Source: Deltaproteobacteria bacterium
GTDB taxonomy: Bacteria > Desulfobacterota > Desulfarculia > Adiutricales > Adiutricaceae
Length of the DNA: 5,879 nt
Reading direction: 5' to 3'
Assembly: GCA_031269135.1 (NCBI GenBank)
Contig: JAISZP010000312.1
Location: 1-5,879, forward strand
How positions within the stretch are numbered: position 1 is the first letter of the stretch; each line of letters begins with the position of its first letter. The notes under the pieces were generated by a model. That model was not told the origin of the DNA. It did no database searches and worked only from the letters and a program-made list of their open reading frames with translations. The position numbers and the translations under genes were made by a program. Below are positions 5,470-5,879 of this stretch, piece after piece.

Positions 5470-5513
5470 TATACGATTTATTATCTGGGATGATGCATTT
5501 GATATACGATTTA
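5470..5513 (+). promoter_or_regulatory. Paired 11-bp direct repeats before the SUMF1-like gene (possible operators)
   Basis: TATACGATTTA occurs exactly at 5470-5480 and 5503-5513, 33 bases apart, close to three helical turns. A related TTTACGAT at 5533-5540 overlaps the ATG. GGATGAT also recurs at 5488-5494 and 5527-5533. This may be a regulator-binding set or a decayed 30-33 bp tandem repeat running into the start codon. Confidence 0.4.
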
Positions 5514-5538
5514 ATCAAGTCTTTAAGGATGATTTACG

Positions 5539-5879
5539 ATGATAAGTTTAAAGAAAATGTCTCATGTCTTGACTTTTATTTGCGTAATATTTATTGTTGT
5601 ATGTTATCATCAATCAATCGCCGAGGCTTTAGAGCCTCAAAAGGAGTTTATGAACAGCCTGGGGATTGAATTCGTTCTCATTGATGCGGGTTCGTTTCAA
5701 ACGGGTCAGGACACTAACTTTGAACAGGAGTCCGTCCAACAGTCTCCTCGCCGCGAGGTAGCCATAAGTAGGCCGTTTTATCTGGGGAAATTTGAACTCG
5801 CTCAGGCTCAGTGGGAGGCGATCATGGGGCAAAATCCAAGCCATTTTAAGGGACTGAACAATCCAGTGGAGCAAGTGTC
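5539..5879 (+). CDS. Exported formylglycine-generating-enzyme-like (SUMF1/FGE-sulfatase) protein, N-terminal part
   Basis: The open frame of 113 codons runs off the right edge. An AAGGA at 5525-5529, nine bases before the ATG, supports the start; a second in-frame ATG is at 5557. MISLKKMSHVLTFICVIFIV plus following hydrophobic residues form a signal peptide with a probable cut after SIA at residues 26-28. From about residue 42 the sequence GIEFVLIDAGSFQTGQ, then SPRREVAISRPFYLGKFELA and QWEAIMGQNPSHFKGLNNPV, matches the opening of the FGE-sulfatase (PF03781) domain. True enzymes oxidise a sulfatase cysteine to formylglycine; many bacterial relatives have other or unknown roles, and the catalytic cysteines would lie beyond this window. 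It is transcribed divergently from the Nif3 unit. Confidence 0.92.
   Translation, partial: MISLKKMSHVLTFICVIFIVVCYHQSIAEALEPQKEFMNSLGIEFVLIDAGSFQTGQDTNFEQESVQQSPRREVAISRPFYLGKFELAQAQWEAIMGQNPSHFKGLNNPVEQV

Noticed and set aside
5629..5874. 81-codon minus-strand open frame
   Set aside because: It lies antisense within the SUMF1-like gene, whose frame has a signal peptide, a Shine-Dalgarno and clear domain similarity.

Overview
The window is bacterial chromosomal DNA: four genes on the minus strand, one partial gene on the plus strand, and an unusually repeat-rich set of intergenic regions. The alpha subunit of a two-subunit glycyl-tRNA synthetase, and a Nif3-family protein overlapping a coiled-coil/C4 zinc-ribbon protein, are compatible with a Gram-negative, deltaproteobacterial (Desulfobacterota-like) chromosome. 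This placement is inferred from gene content, not from a phylogenetic marker, and is tentative. Genes are moderately GC-rich; the spacers are clearly AT-rich.

Layout. 1-447 (minus) is the N-terminal half of glyQ, cut by the window edge. 448-1092 is a spacer with hairpins in the presumed glyQ leader, a candidate glyQ promoter at 750-777, a short 14-bp repeat cluster and a degenerate 42-bp tandem array. 1093-4305 (minus) is a tightly overlapping three-gene unit transcribed in the order Nif3-family metal protein, zinc-ribbon coiled-coil protein, secreted papain-fold (NlpC/P60-like) candidate hydrolase. 4306-5538 is a 1.2-kb divergent spacer with no convincing gene. It holds three more tandem arrays (20-bp, 18-bp and 9-bp units), an orphan terminator-like hairpin and a long inverted repeat. 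5539-5879 (plus) is the start of an exported formylglycine-generating-enzyme-like (SUMF1) protein, cut by the right edge.

How the genes relate. The Nif3 and zinc-ribbon genes overlap by 20 bp, and the zinc-ribbon and secreted-protein genes overlap by 4 bp, so co-transcription and coupled translation are likely. glyQ has its own candidate promoter and Shine-Dalgarno, though no strong terminator separates it from the upstream unit. The SUMF1-like gene is divergent and probably regulated separately.

The most unusual theme is the number of different short tandem arrays in under 6 kb (units of about 9, 14, 18, 20, 30 and 42 bp, with a loose 30-33 bp repeat at the SUMF1-like start). Two of them reach the 3' ends of genes. 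A 30-bp array codes a 10-residue acidic repeat in the zinc-ribbon protein's tail. The 42-bp array supplies the last residues of the secreted protein and stays open in the same frame for 82 codons beyond its TGA stop. I see no CRISPR array, insertion sequence, tRNA or rRNA.
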